A stretch of DNA of 52,409 nucleotides, from positions 1-52,409 of the forward strand of contig CAKTOX010000012.1 in assembly GCA_934590355.1 (NCBI GenBank), in the 5' to 3' direction. The notes beneath the pieces were generated by a model, which ran no database searches, had not been told where the DNA came from, and saw only the letters and a program-made list of their open reading frames with translations. Shown piece after piece: positions 25,475 to 32,099 of the stretch. The DNA comes from an uncultured Oscillospiraceae bacterium (lineage in GTDB: Bacteria > Bacillota > Clostridia > Oscillospirales > Oscillospiraceae). Each line of letters opens with the position of its first letter. Position 1 is the first letter of the stretch. The position numbers and the translations under genes were made by a program.

Positions 25475-25530
25475 ACACTTATAGGGCTTGTGCACGCCGT
25501 CCGTAAAACGGGTGGTCGTGACTAATGCAT

Positions 25531-26316
25531 TTATGACAGCAGCATACGGTCGTTGTCGAGCGCCTTGCCGGAGCCCTCCTTGAAGCGCGCAAGAAAGTCG
25601 GCAACGGTCATGCCGTCGCGCTGTGCGCCTTCAACGTCCATGATGATGTTTCCTCTGTCCATCATGAGCGTGCGGTTGCCTAAGTCGAGCGCGGACTGCA
25701 TATTGTGCGTTATCATCATGCAGCTTATTTTGTTTTCCGCAACGATGCTTTTCGTAAGCTCCAGCACCTTCTCCGCCGTGCCGGGGTCGAGAGCGGCGGT
25801 GTGCTCGTCAAGCAGCAGCAGCTTCGGCGGCACGATGGTCGCCATCAGAAGCGTCAGCGCCTGACGCTGCCCGCCCGAGAGCAGCCCCACGGGCTGGCTG
25901 AGCCTATCCTCAAGCCCCATGCCCAAAAGCGCGAGCTTTTCACGAAACAGCGTGCGGTCTGCCTTCGAAATGTGGGAAAACCAGCCGCCGCTTTTTGCCG
26001 CCATTGCAAGGTTTTCCTCGATGCTCATGCCCGGTGCGCTGCCGCGCATGGGGTCCTGAAACAGCCGACCTATCATGCGTGCGCGCTTGTGCTCGGGCAT
26101 GAAGGTGATGTCCTCGCCGTCGAGGAAAATGCTGCCGCTGTCGGTGAAAAAGCTGCCTGCGACGGCGTTAAAGAGCGTCGATTTTCCCGCGCCGTTTGCG
26201 CCGATGATGGTTATGAAATCGCCGTCGCGCACCTCGAGCGAGAGCTCGGAGAGAGCGCATTTTTCATTCACCGTGCCGGGGTTAAAGGTCTTTGAAATCT
26301 TGTCGAGCTTCAGCAT
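25531..26316 (-). CDS. trpZ: ABC transporter ATPase, TrpXYZ-type (tryptophan set)
   Basis: 261 aa. The Walker A is GANGAGKST, the Q loop RLFQDPMRGSAPGMS, the signature LSGGQRQALTLLMA, the Walker B LLLDEHTAALDP and the H loop MITHNM. The ATPase energises uptake by the permease at 26310-27251. Start MLKLDKISKTFNPG at 26316 overlaps the permease stop by 7 bp. A very close paralogue lies at 31196-31990 with the same FNPGTxNEKxAL opening. Last gene of the T-box-controlled operon, so its substrate is taken to be tryptophan. Confidence 0.88.
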   Translation of the reverse strand: MLKLDKISKTFNPGTVNEKCALSELSLEVRDGDFITIIGANGAGKSTLFNAVAGSFFTDSGSIFLDGEDITFMPEHKRARMIGRLFQDPMRGSAPGMSIEENLAMAAKSGGWFSHISKADRTLFREKLALLGMGLEDRLSQPVGLLSGGQRQALTLLMATIVPPKLLLLDEHTAALDPGTAEKVLELTKSIVAENKISCMMITHNMQSALDLGNRTLMMDRGNIIMDVEGAQRDGMTVADFLARFKEGSGKALDNDRMLLS

Positions 26317-27251
26317 TTCTGAGCACCGCCCTTCAGCTTGTTGTGCGCCATGCGGCGCTTTATCGTCGGCCATTTTTTCTTGAGATAGGGGATGGAAATG
26401 GCGAGCACGACGATGACGGAGGATATGAGCTTGAGCATGAACGCGGGCATATTGAAGCGCAGCGCGACCGTATAGACAAGGCGGAAGAGCACCGAGCCGA
26501 GCACGACGCCGACGGCGCGGGTGAATATGCCGCCCCTGCCCATGATGACGCCGCCTATGAGAAGCGAGGCGAGCGCGATGGTGACGATGCCTGTGCCGAT
26601 GTTAATATCGACGGCCTTTTGCGACTGCGCCAGAAGGCAGCCGGAAAGCGCCGTGAAGGAGCCTGCGATGCAAAGACCGACGATGGTGGTAAAGACCGTG
26701 TTTATGGACGATGAGCGCACCATGTCGGGGTTATTCCCCGTTGCGCGGATCGCAAGACCGAGGCGCGTTTTGAGAAACAGCGTGAGCAGCACGAGGATGA
26801 CGATGACCGCGATGAGCGCGACGGCAAGCTTATACTGCTTTGCCAGCACCGTGCCGCGCAGGGCTTCCTTCATGAGCGAGAAAACGGTGTCCACCTTGTT
26901 CATGTTAAGCAGCGACGAGCCGCCCATGATCGCAATGTTGATGGAATAAAGTCCGGTGTTTACGATGATGCCGGACAGCAGACTGTCCACGCCGAGCTTC
27001 GTTTGCAGTATCGCCGTAACGAAACCCGAGCAGACGCCCGCGAGCATTGCGGCGGGGAGCGCAAGATACGGATGCCCCGAGATGGCGACGACCGCGCCCA
27101 CCGCCGCGCCCAGCGTGAAGCAGCCGTCGGTAGACAGATCGCACACGTTGAGCATGCTGTAGCTCAAAAACAGCGCCAGCACCGTCAGCGAGCAGATAAG
27201 TCCGAGCTCGAGCGCCGTCTGCCCGAGAGCAAGTATCGTTGCAAGGTCCAT
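26310..27251 (-). CDS. trpY: ABC transporter permease, TrpXYZ-type (tryptophan set)
   Basis: 313 aa, about eight to nine hydrophobic segments, of the branched-chain-type (LivH/RbsC-like) permease superfamily. Family motifs are LCDLSTDGCFTLGAAVGAV near the N-terminus, GLAIRATGNNPDMVR in the middle loop, and ALSGCLLAQSQ. It forms the membrane channel for the binding protein at 27282-28346. RBS GGAAAGAGGAAACGAC precedes the start. Paralogue of the permease at 30213-31196. Confidence 0.88.
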   Translation of the reverse strand: MDLATILALGQTALELGLICSLTVLALFLSYSMLNVCDLSTDGCFTLGAAVGAVVAISGHPYLALPAAMLAGVCSGFVTAILQTKLGVDSLLSGIIVNTGLYSINIAIMGGSSLLNMNKVDTVFSLMKEALRGTVLAKQYKLAVALIAVIVILVLLTLFLKTRLGLAIRATGNNPDMVRSSSINTVFTTIVGLCIAGSFTALSGCLLAQSQKAVDINIGTGIVTIALASLLIGGVIMGRGGIFTRAVGVVLGSVLFRLVYTVALRFNMPAFMLKLISSVIVVLAISIPYLKKKWPTIKRRMAHNKLKGGAQKC

Positions 27252-27281
27252 GTCGTTTCCTCTTTCCCCTGTGGAATGTCG

Positions 27282-28346
27282 TCAGTTCTGAAGATCGCCG
27301 AAGCTCTCGGCGGTGGTGATGGTGTTTATCTTGGTGCAGTGGGGCTTGAATGCCGCGGCGACGGTGTCGAAGTCGTAGCCGAGCTCTGCGCAGATCTCGG
27401 TGTTCACGGTCGCGGTGCCGTTGTCGAAGGTCTTGACCGCGAGGGTGGCGGGGTCGGCGCCGTTAACGAGAATGTCGGCGACCATGTTTGCCGTCTCGAC
27501 GCCGAGGTTTGCGTAGTCAACGCCGTAGCCGAGGAATGCACCGTTGAGTGCGAAGGAGTCGGCACCCGTGAAGTGGGGGATGCCCGCCTTTGCGAAGGTC
27601 TCGTAAATCGCAAGCTCCGCCTTCATGATGGAGTTGTCGGTCGGGGTGAACACCGCGTCAACGCCGTCTGCGACCATCGCCTGTGCCGCGAGCATGACCT
27701 CGTCCGCGGTGGAGCCGGTATGCTCAACTATCTCAACGCCCTTGCCGGTGAGGTATTCCTTTGCCGCCGCGATGGATGCGGTGGAGGAGTCCTGGCCGAC
27801 GTCGTAGAGAAGGCCGATCTTATTTGCGGTGGGGTCGTTTGCGAAGATGAGGTTCATGATCGCGTTTGCGTCGAGGTAGTCGCTCGTGCCGGTGACGTTT
27901 GCGCCCGGCTTTTCGAGGCTGTCAACGAGCTGTGCGCCGACGGGGTCGGACACTGCGGAGAACACGACGGGGATCTCGTTATCCTCGGTGAGCGCCTGCA
28001 TACGCATCGCAACGGGGGTCGCAACGCCTATCATGAGGTCGACATTTTCCGCGATGAAGTTGGAAATTATCTGCTCCATAACGCTCGCGTCGGCGTTGCA
28101 GTTATCGTACAGGATCTCGAAGTGAACGCCCTTTTCGGTCTCTATCTCCTTCAGGCGGCTCTGGATGTTTTCGACTATCTGATTGAGCGAGGCGTCGTCA
28201 ACGTAGTTGCAGATGCCTATCTTGAAGCTTTTTTCGGCGCTGTCGCCGCCGCCTTCCTTGTCCTTGCTGCCGCAGGCGCAGAGGGTGAATACCATTGCAA
28301 GCGCGCAGATGAGAGCCAGTGCCTTCTTGATGATGCTGTTTTTCAT
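27282..28346 (-). CDS. trpX: ABC substrate-binding lipoprotein, TrpX-type (tryptophan set)
   Basis: 354 aa. The signal peptide ends in the lipobox LCAC (lipidated Cys about residue 24), then an Asp/Gly-rich tether. A type-I periplasmic-binding-protein fold of the ABC_sub_bind family (DUF534-like) follows, with FKIGICNYVDDASLNQ, GVATPVAM and TGTSDYLDA. It captures the amino acid outside the cell. Start MKNSII at 28346 is selected because TGGAGGAAAAAACA is its ribosome binding site; the earlier in-frame ATG lies inside that site. The T-box with a Trp specifier directly upstream supports tryptophan as substrate. Confidence 0.9.
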   Translation of the reverse strand: MKNSIIKKALALICALAMVFTLCACGSKDKEGGGDSAEKSFKIGICNYVDDASLNQIVENIQSRLKEIETEKGVHFEILYDNCNADASVMEQIISNFIAENVDLMIGVATPVAMRMQALTEDNEIPVVFSAVSDPVGAQLVDSLEKPGANVTGTSDYLDANAIMNLIFANDPTANKIGLLYDVGQDSSTASIAAAKEYLTGKGVEIVEHTGSTADEVMLAAQAMVADGVDAVFTPTDNSIMKAELAIYETFAKAGIPHFTGADSFALNGAFLGYGVDYANLGVETANMVADILVNGADPATLAVKTFDNGTATVNTEICAELGYDFDTVAAAFKPHCTKINTITTAESFGDLQN

Positions 28347-28411
28347 TGTTTTTTCCTCCAAAACATTTTTTGTTTCTCGGGTGTAGATGGAGGGGAGCCT
28401 TTTGCCGTAAA

Positions 28412-28690
28412 AAACAAAAAAAGCAGCCTCCTATCCCATCAATGGGACAAGAGCTGCACTCCTGCGATACCACCCAAATTGACGCTTTCGCGTCCGCTCG
28501 CTTATGCGTACCATCATACGCACCCCGATTGATAACGGGAGGGATCCCGTCGGCATCTACTCGGCAAACGCCTTTCAAGCCGCCCTCCGAAGTCCATTCA
28601 CTCCGCGCCGACGGCCGCGATCACACCACCCGCGACTCTCTTAACGACGGTTTTTGCAAAGCTACTTCTCTTCGTCATTGGTTTAGTTGC
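28412..28690 (-). promoter_or_regulatory. T-box leader with TGG (Trp) specifier and terminator
   Basis: On the minus strand the T-box core AATTTGGGTGGTATCGCAGG occupies 28480-28461. It is followed by the terminator arms around 28457-28423 and a T run to 28412. Stem I starts with CGAAG (28674-28670), which pairs with CTTCG just 3' of the specifier loop. Its distal part has the conserved AGAGAG...GGTGGTG elements. The specifier loop reads GTGAA-TGG-A, with TGG at 28596-28594, the only Trp codon. Uncharged tRNA-Trp should stabilise the antiterminator and switch on the transporter genes. Confidence 0.9.
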
Positions 28691-28694
28691 TTGC

Positions 28695-28722
28695 ATTATA
28701 ACACCTTGATTTCCGTTGTCAA
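28695..28722 (-). promoter_or_regulatory. promoter of the T-box/trpXYZ operon
   Basis: On the minus strand, perfect TTGACA (28722-28717), a 16-bp spacer and perfect TATAAT (28700-28695), immediately before the T-box stem I. Confidence 0.8.
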
Positions 28723-28855
28723 GCCCCAAAATTAAATTTTTTCGCAATAAATTCGGGAGGTCTCTTTTTTGCTGTTATATATGTATGCACATGGGCGTTG
28801 TGCGAATTGTGCGGATATGGTGCAAAATGTGCTGCGCTTTTGTCGGAATTGACGA

Positions 28856-28884
28856 TTGACTTTTGCCATTTAAAGCGATATTAT
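28856..28884 (+). promoter_or_regulatory. promoter of the Tyr-rich leader and second transporter
   Basis: TTGACT (28856-28861), 17 bp and TATTAT (28879-28884). It would start transcription near 28891, about 50 nt before the leader ORF. The stretch 28785-28835 just upstream is full of GTGC repeats at roughly one-turn spacing, a possible regulator site. Confidence 0.65.
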
Positions 28885-28939
28885 TGCACCATAAACCACG
28901 GCGCGGCCGTCGGAACGATTTTTGAAAGGAGAAGCGGCA

Positions 28940-29095
28940 ATGAATTTCTGCACTGCGAAAAACATGAATAACGCCGGCAGCATGATTGCGTCTGCTCGCT
29001 CCTATTACAGCTATTTTACGGTCTGCTATGCAGACCGCCGTTTTGCTGTTTATTTTTCGTCCGCCCGGTGTGACCGCTCTGAATGGGTTTTCTGA
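28940..29095 (+). CDS. candidate Tyr/Phe-rich leader peptide, 51 codons
   Basis: An ATG at 28940 with AAAGGAG upstream opens a 51-codon frame ending TGA at 29093. Codons 20-30 encode RSYYSYFTVCY: four Tyr and one Phe within nine residues. The frame overlaps a perfect 8-bp hairpin (29019-29037), and a strong terminator (29112-29146) follows its stop. This is the layout of a ribosome-mediated attenuator. The peptide itself has no recognised function. It lies only 117 bp before the binding-protein gene of an aromatic-amino-acid-type transporter. Coding status is inferred from the RBS, context and codon content. Confidence 0.6.
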   Translation: MNFCTAKNMNNAGSMIASARSYYSYFTVCYADRRFAVYFSSARCDRSEWVF

Positions 29096-29146
29096 TATTA
29101 TACGGAGATTTCAGGGTGCTGCCAACCGGCGGCATCCTGTTTTTTT
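29019..29146 (+). promoter_or_regulatory. attenuator: pause hairpin and intrinsic terminator
   Basis: Hairpin CGGTCTGC-TAT-GCAGACCG (29019-29037) lies right after the Tyr codons. The terminator is a 12-bp stem (29112-29123 with 29128-29139, two wobbles), an AACC loop and TTTTTTT at 29140-29146. Alternative pairings that would break the terminator exist. CCGCCG (29035-29040) is complementary to CGGCGG (29127-29132), and GGCAGCA (28976-28982) to TGCTGCC (29117-29123). A ribosome stalled on the Tyr codons would melt the first hairpin and free 29035-29040. The switch is inferred. Confidence 0.6.
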
Positions 29147-29212
29147 AATTAAAATTTCAGCGCTTTAAACCACTAAACAGGCTGTTAAGCCGTCAAAAAA
29201 GGAGAAATCGAT

Positions 29213-30178
29213 ATGAAAAAGAAAATCACGGCTCTTGTTATGGCTGCCGCAATGTGTCTGAGCTTTGCCGCGTGCGGCTCGGACGGCGGCGACAGCGCAA
29301 AGGATACCTTCACCGTCGGCATTTGCCAGCTTGCCCAGCACGATGCGCTGGACGCGGCGACCAAGGGCTTCAAGGACGCTCTCAAGCAGGAGCTCGGCGA
29401 CAAGGTCGAGTTCGTGGAGCAGAACGCATCCAACGACATCCCGACCTGCGCCACCATCTGCAACGGCTTCGCGGCAGACGGCGTTGACCTCATCCTCGCA
29501 AATGCGACCCCGGCGCTTCAGGCGGCCGTAGCCGCAACGCAGACCATTCCCATTCTCGGCACGGCGGTGACCGAATACGGCGTCGCGCTTGACATCGACA
29601 ACTTCGGCGGCACGGTCGGCGGCAACGTCTCCGGCACCTCCGACCTTGCGCCTCTCGATCAGCAGGCAGATATGTTCTCCGAGCTTCTGCCCGATGCAAA
29701 GACCGTCGGCATCCTCTACTGCTCGGCAGAGCCCAACTCCGTGTACCAGGCGAACGTGGTCAAGGCGGCTCTCGAGGCCAAGGGCCTGACCGTTAAGATC
29801 TACACCTTCTCCGACTCCAACGACGTTGCCACCGTCACCGCGACCGCCTGCGACGAGTGCGATGCGCTCTACGTTCCCACCGACAACACCGCAGCGTCCT
29901 GCAGCGAGGCAATAAACAACGTCGCCCTCCCCAAGAATACCCCCATCATCGCGGGCGAAAAGAGCATCTGCGAGAAGTGCGGCATTGCGACCCTCTCCAT
30001 TGACTACTACGAGCTGGGCGTGACCACCGGCAAGATGGCTGCCAAGATCCTCAAGGGCGAGAGCAGCATTTCCGAAATGCCCATCGAGTACTACCAGAGC
30101 CCCGTCAAGATGTTCAACGCCGAGATTTGCGATCAGCTCGGCATCACCATCCCCTCCGATTACACCGCGATCGAGTAA
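29213..30178 (+). CDS. ABC substrate-binding lipoprotein, TrpX-like paralogue
   Basis: 321 aa. A signal peptide with lipobox FAAC (Cys about residue 19) is followed by an ABC_sub_bind-type fold: FTVGICQLAQHDALD, ASNDIPTCATICNGF, ILANATPALQAA, GTSDLAPL. It is paralogous to the Trp-set protein at 27282-28346, but shorter and with a different tether. AAAAGGAG precedes the ATG. First structural gene after the Tyr-rich leader; I infer an aromatic amino acid, perhaps tyrosine, as ligand. The family as a whole also includes unassigned small-molecule binders. Confidence 0.88.
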   Translation: MKKKITALVMAAAMCLSFAACGSDGGDSAKDTFTVGICQLAQHDALDAATKGFKDALKQELGDKVEFVEQNASNDIPTCATICNGFAADGVDLILANATPALQAAVAATQTIPILGTAVTEYGVALDIDNFGGTVGGNVSGTSDLAPLDQQADMFSELLPDAKTVGILYCSAEPNSVYQANVVKAALEAKGLTVKIYTFSDSNDVATVTATACDECDALYVPTDNTAASCSEAINNVALPKNTPIIAGEKSICEKCGIATLSIDYYELGVTTGKMAAKILKGESSISEMPIEYYQSPVKMFNAEICDQLGITIPSDYTAIE

Positions 30179-30212
30179 TATTTAAAGCAACAAATCGAAA
30201 TGAGGTCCTGAA

Positions 30213-31196
30213 ATGACAATGTCCGTTTACCTGTCCGCCCTGAGCGTGACTAATCTGATATCGAGAATGCCCGCAGCGCTTGCGCAGGGGCTGATATGGG
30301 GTCTGATGGCGCTTGGCGTGTTCATCACCTTCCGCCTGCTGGATATAGCCGACCTGACCGTTGACGGCTCGTTTGCGACGGGCGGCGCGGTGACGGTAAT
30401 GCTCCTGCTGGCGGGCGTGCCCGCGTGGGCGTCGCTGCTTATCGCTATCGTCGTCGGCGTGCTCACGGGACTGTGCACGGGGCTTCTGCACACGAGGCTC
30501 GGCATCCCCGCGATCCTTGCCGGTATCCTGACGCAGTTTGCGCTGTATTCCATCAACCTGCGCATCATGACCAAGGCAAACCAGACCGCGAGCGTGCAGA
30601 AATTCGGCATGATCTGGGAGAACAAGGACGGATTTCTCGTGTCGTCCCTGCATATCCCGCAGGCGATACTCGTAGGGCTTGTCATTTCGGCCGTCATTGT
30701 CGCTCTTTCCTACTGGTACTTCGGCACCGAGCAGGGCAGCGCGCTGCGCGCAACGGGAAATAACCCCGCGATGAGCCGCGCACAGGGCATACATATCGAA
30801 ACGATGAAGGTCATCGGTCTCGGACTTTCAAACGGCATCGTCGCTCTCGCGGGCGGACTTATGACTCAGTTTCAGGGCACTGCCGACGTCAGCATGGGCA
30901 GAGGCGCCATCGTCATCGGCCTTGCAGCCATCGTCATCGGCGAAATTCTGTGCGACGCCATCTTCAGCAAGGGCTGCAACTTCGCCGTCAGACTCAGCTT
31001 CATCATTTTCGGCGGCGTCATCTACTACGCGGTCATGGTCGTCATTCTCTGGCTCAGGCTCGACCCGAACGACCTCAAGCTCTTCACCGCGATAATCGTT
31101 GCGATATTCCTCGCAGTGCCGCAGCTCAAGGCGCGGTCAAAAAGCTCGTTTGCCGGCGCGAAAAAGCGCGCCCTGAACGAAAGGAGCGATGCATAA
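30213..31196 (+). CDS. ABC transporter permease, TrpY-like paralogue
   Basis: 327 aa polytopic LivH-type permease, paralogous to 26310-27251. It shares LLDIADLTVDGSFATGGAV, ALRATGNNPAMSRAQGI and ALAGGLMTQFQG. The C-terminal tail is basic (Lys/Arg-rich). AATGAGGTCC precedes the start. Its stop overlaps the ATPase start by one base (TAATG). Confidence 0.88.
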   Translation: MTMSVYLSALSVTNLISRMPAALAQGLIWGLMALGVFITFRLLDIADLTVDGSFATGGAVTVMLLLAGVPAWASLLIAIVVGVLTGLCTGLLHTRLGIPAILAGILTQFALYSINLRIMTKANQTASVQKFGMIWENKDGFLVSSLHIPQAILVGLVISAVIVALSYWYFGTEQGSALRATGNNPAMSRAQGIHIETMKVIGLGLSNGIVALAGGLMTQFQGTADVSMGRGAIVIGLAAIVIGEILCDAIFSKGCNFAVRLSFIIFGGVIYYAVMVVILWLRLDPNDLKLFTAIIVAIFLAVPQLKARSKSSFAGAKKRALNERSDA

Positions 31197-31990
31197 TGCT
31201 TGAAGTCAAGAACATTTCCAAGACCTTTAACCCGGGTACCATAAACGAAAAGCACGCGCTGACAAATCTCAGTTTGAGCCTCAATGACGGCGATTTCGTC
31301 ACCGTCATCGGCGGCAACGGTGCGGGCAAGAGCACGCTCCTGAACGCAGTCGCGGGCGTGTGGCCGGTCGACGGCGGCGCCGTGATAATTGACGGCATGG
31401 ACGTCACCGGAATGCCCGAATACAAGCGCGCCAAGTACATCGGCCGCGTTTTTCAGGATCCCATGATGGGCACCGCGCCCAATATGCAGATCGAGGAAAA
31501 CCTCGCTTTGGCTTATCGCCGCGGCAAAAAGCGCGGGCTTAAATGGGGCGTGACGGCGGCGGAAAGAGAGTTTTACCGCGAAAAGCTTGCGACCCTCGGG
31601 CTGGGGCTTGAGGATAGGCTCACCGCGAAGGTCGGGCTGCTGTCGGGAGGTCAGCGGCAGGCGCTGACGCTGCTCATGGCGTCGCTGCAAACGCCGAAGC
31701 TGCTGCTGCTCGACGAGCACACCGCGGCACTCGACCCCGCCACGGCGCAGAAGGTGCTCGAGTTGTCCGACAGGATAATAAGCGAAAACAAGCTGACCGC
31801 GCTCATGATAACGCATAACATGAGCGACGCCATACGCCACGGCAACCGCCTCATTATGATGGACAGGGGCAGGATCGTCCTTGACATTTCAGGCGAGGAG
31901 AAAAAGCGGCTTACCAAGGCCGACCTGCTCGCGCGCTTTGCCGAAAAGGCCGGCGTGCAGGAGGAAACCGACTCCGTGCTGCTGTCGTAA
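31196..31990 (+). CDS. ABC transporter ATPase, TrpZ-like paralogue
   Basis: 264 aa. The Walker A is GGNGAGKST, the Q loop RVFQDPMMGTAPNM, the signature LSGGQRQALTLLMA, the Walker B LLLDEHTAALDP and the H loop MITHNM. It is nearly motif-identical to the ATPase at 25531-26316, showing duplication of the whole three-gene set followed by re-wiring of its leader. The start at 31196 is coupled to the permease stop; AAAGGAG lies 9 bp upstream. Ends 9 bp before a 16-bp hairpin. Confidence 0.9.
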   Translation: MLEVKNISKTFNPGTINEKHALTNLSLSLNDGDFVTVIGGNGAGKSTLLNAVAGVWPVDGGAVIIDGMDVTGMPEYKRAKYIGRVFQDPMMGTAPNMQIEENLALAYRRGKKRGLKWGVTAAEREFYREKLATLGLGLEDRLTAKVGLLSGGQRQALTLLMASLQTPKLLLLDEHTAALDPATAQKVLELSDRIISENKLTALMITHNMSDAIRHGNRLIMMDRGRIVLDISGEEKKRLTKADLLARFAEKAGVQEETDSVLLS

Positions 31991-31999
31991 ATCGAATTT

Positions 32000-32035
32000 A
32001 AACCGCCCGAGAGGAGTTCTCCTCTCGGGCGGTTT
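32000..32035 (+). terminator. hairpin ending the second transporter operon
   Basis: A perfect 16-bp stem (AAACCGCCCGAGAGGA with its complement) and a GTTC loop. Only TTT follows, so termination may be partial, but the position just after the ATPase stop and convergence with the SLH gene fit a terminator. Confidence 0.65.
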
Positions 32036-32048
32036 GCCGTAAGCATAG

Positions 32049-32083
32049 AAAAAACGACTCCCGGGCAATCCCCGGGAGTCGTT
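32049..32083 (-). terminator. intrinsic terminator of the SLH-protein gene
   Basis: On the minus strand, a 13-bp stem AACGACTCCCGGG with its complement, 5-nt loop, followed by TTTTTT (32054-32049), 17 bp after the stop of 32100-34211. Confidence 0.85.
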
Positions 32084-32099
32084 GGACTTATTATCAGCG

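Noticed and set aside
29019..29037. Hairpin in the Tyr leader as an intrinsic terminator
   Set aside because: It is followed by CCGTTTTG, too short a T run; it fits a pause hairpin better. The real terminator is at 29112-29146.
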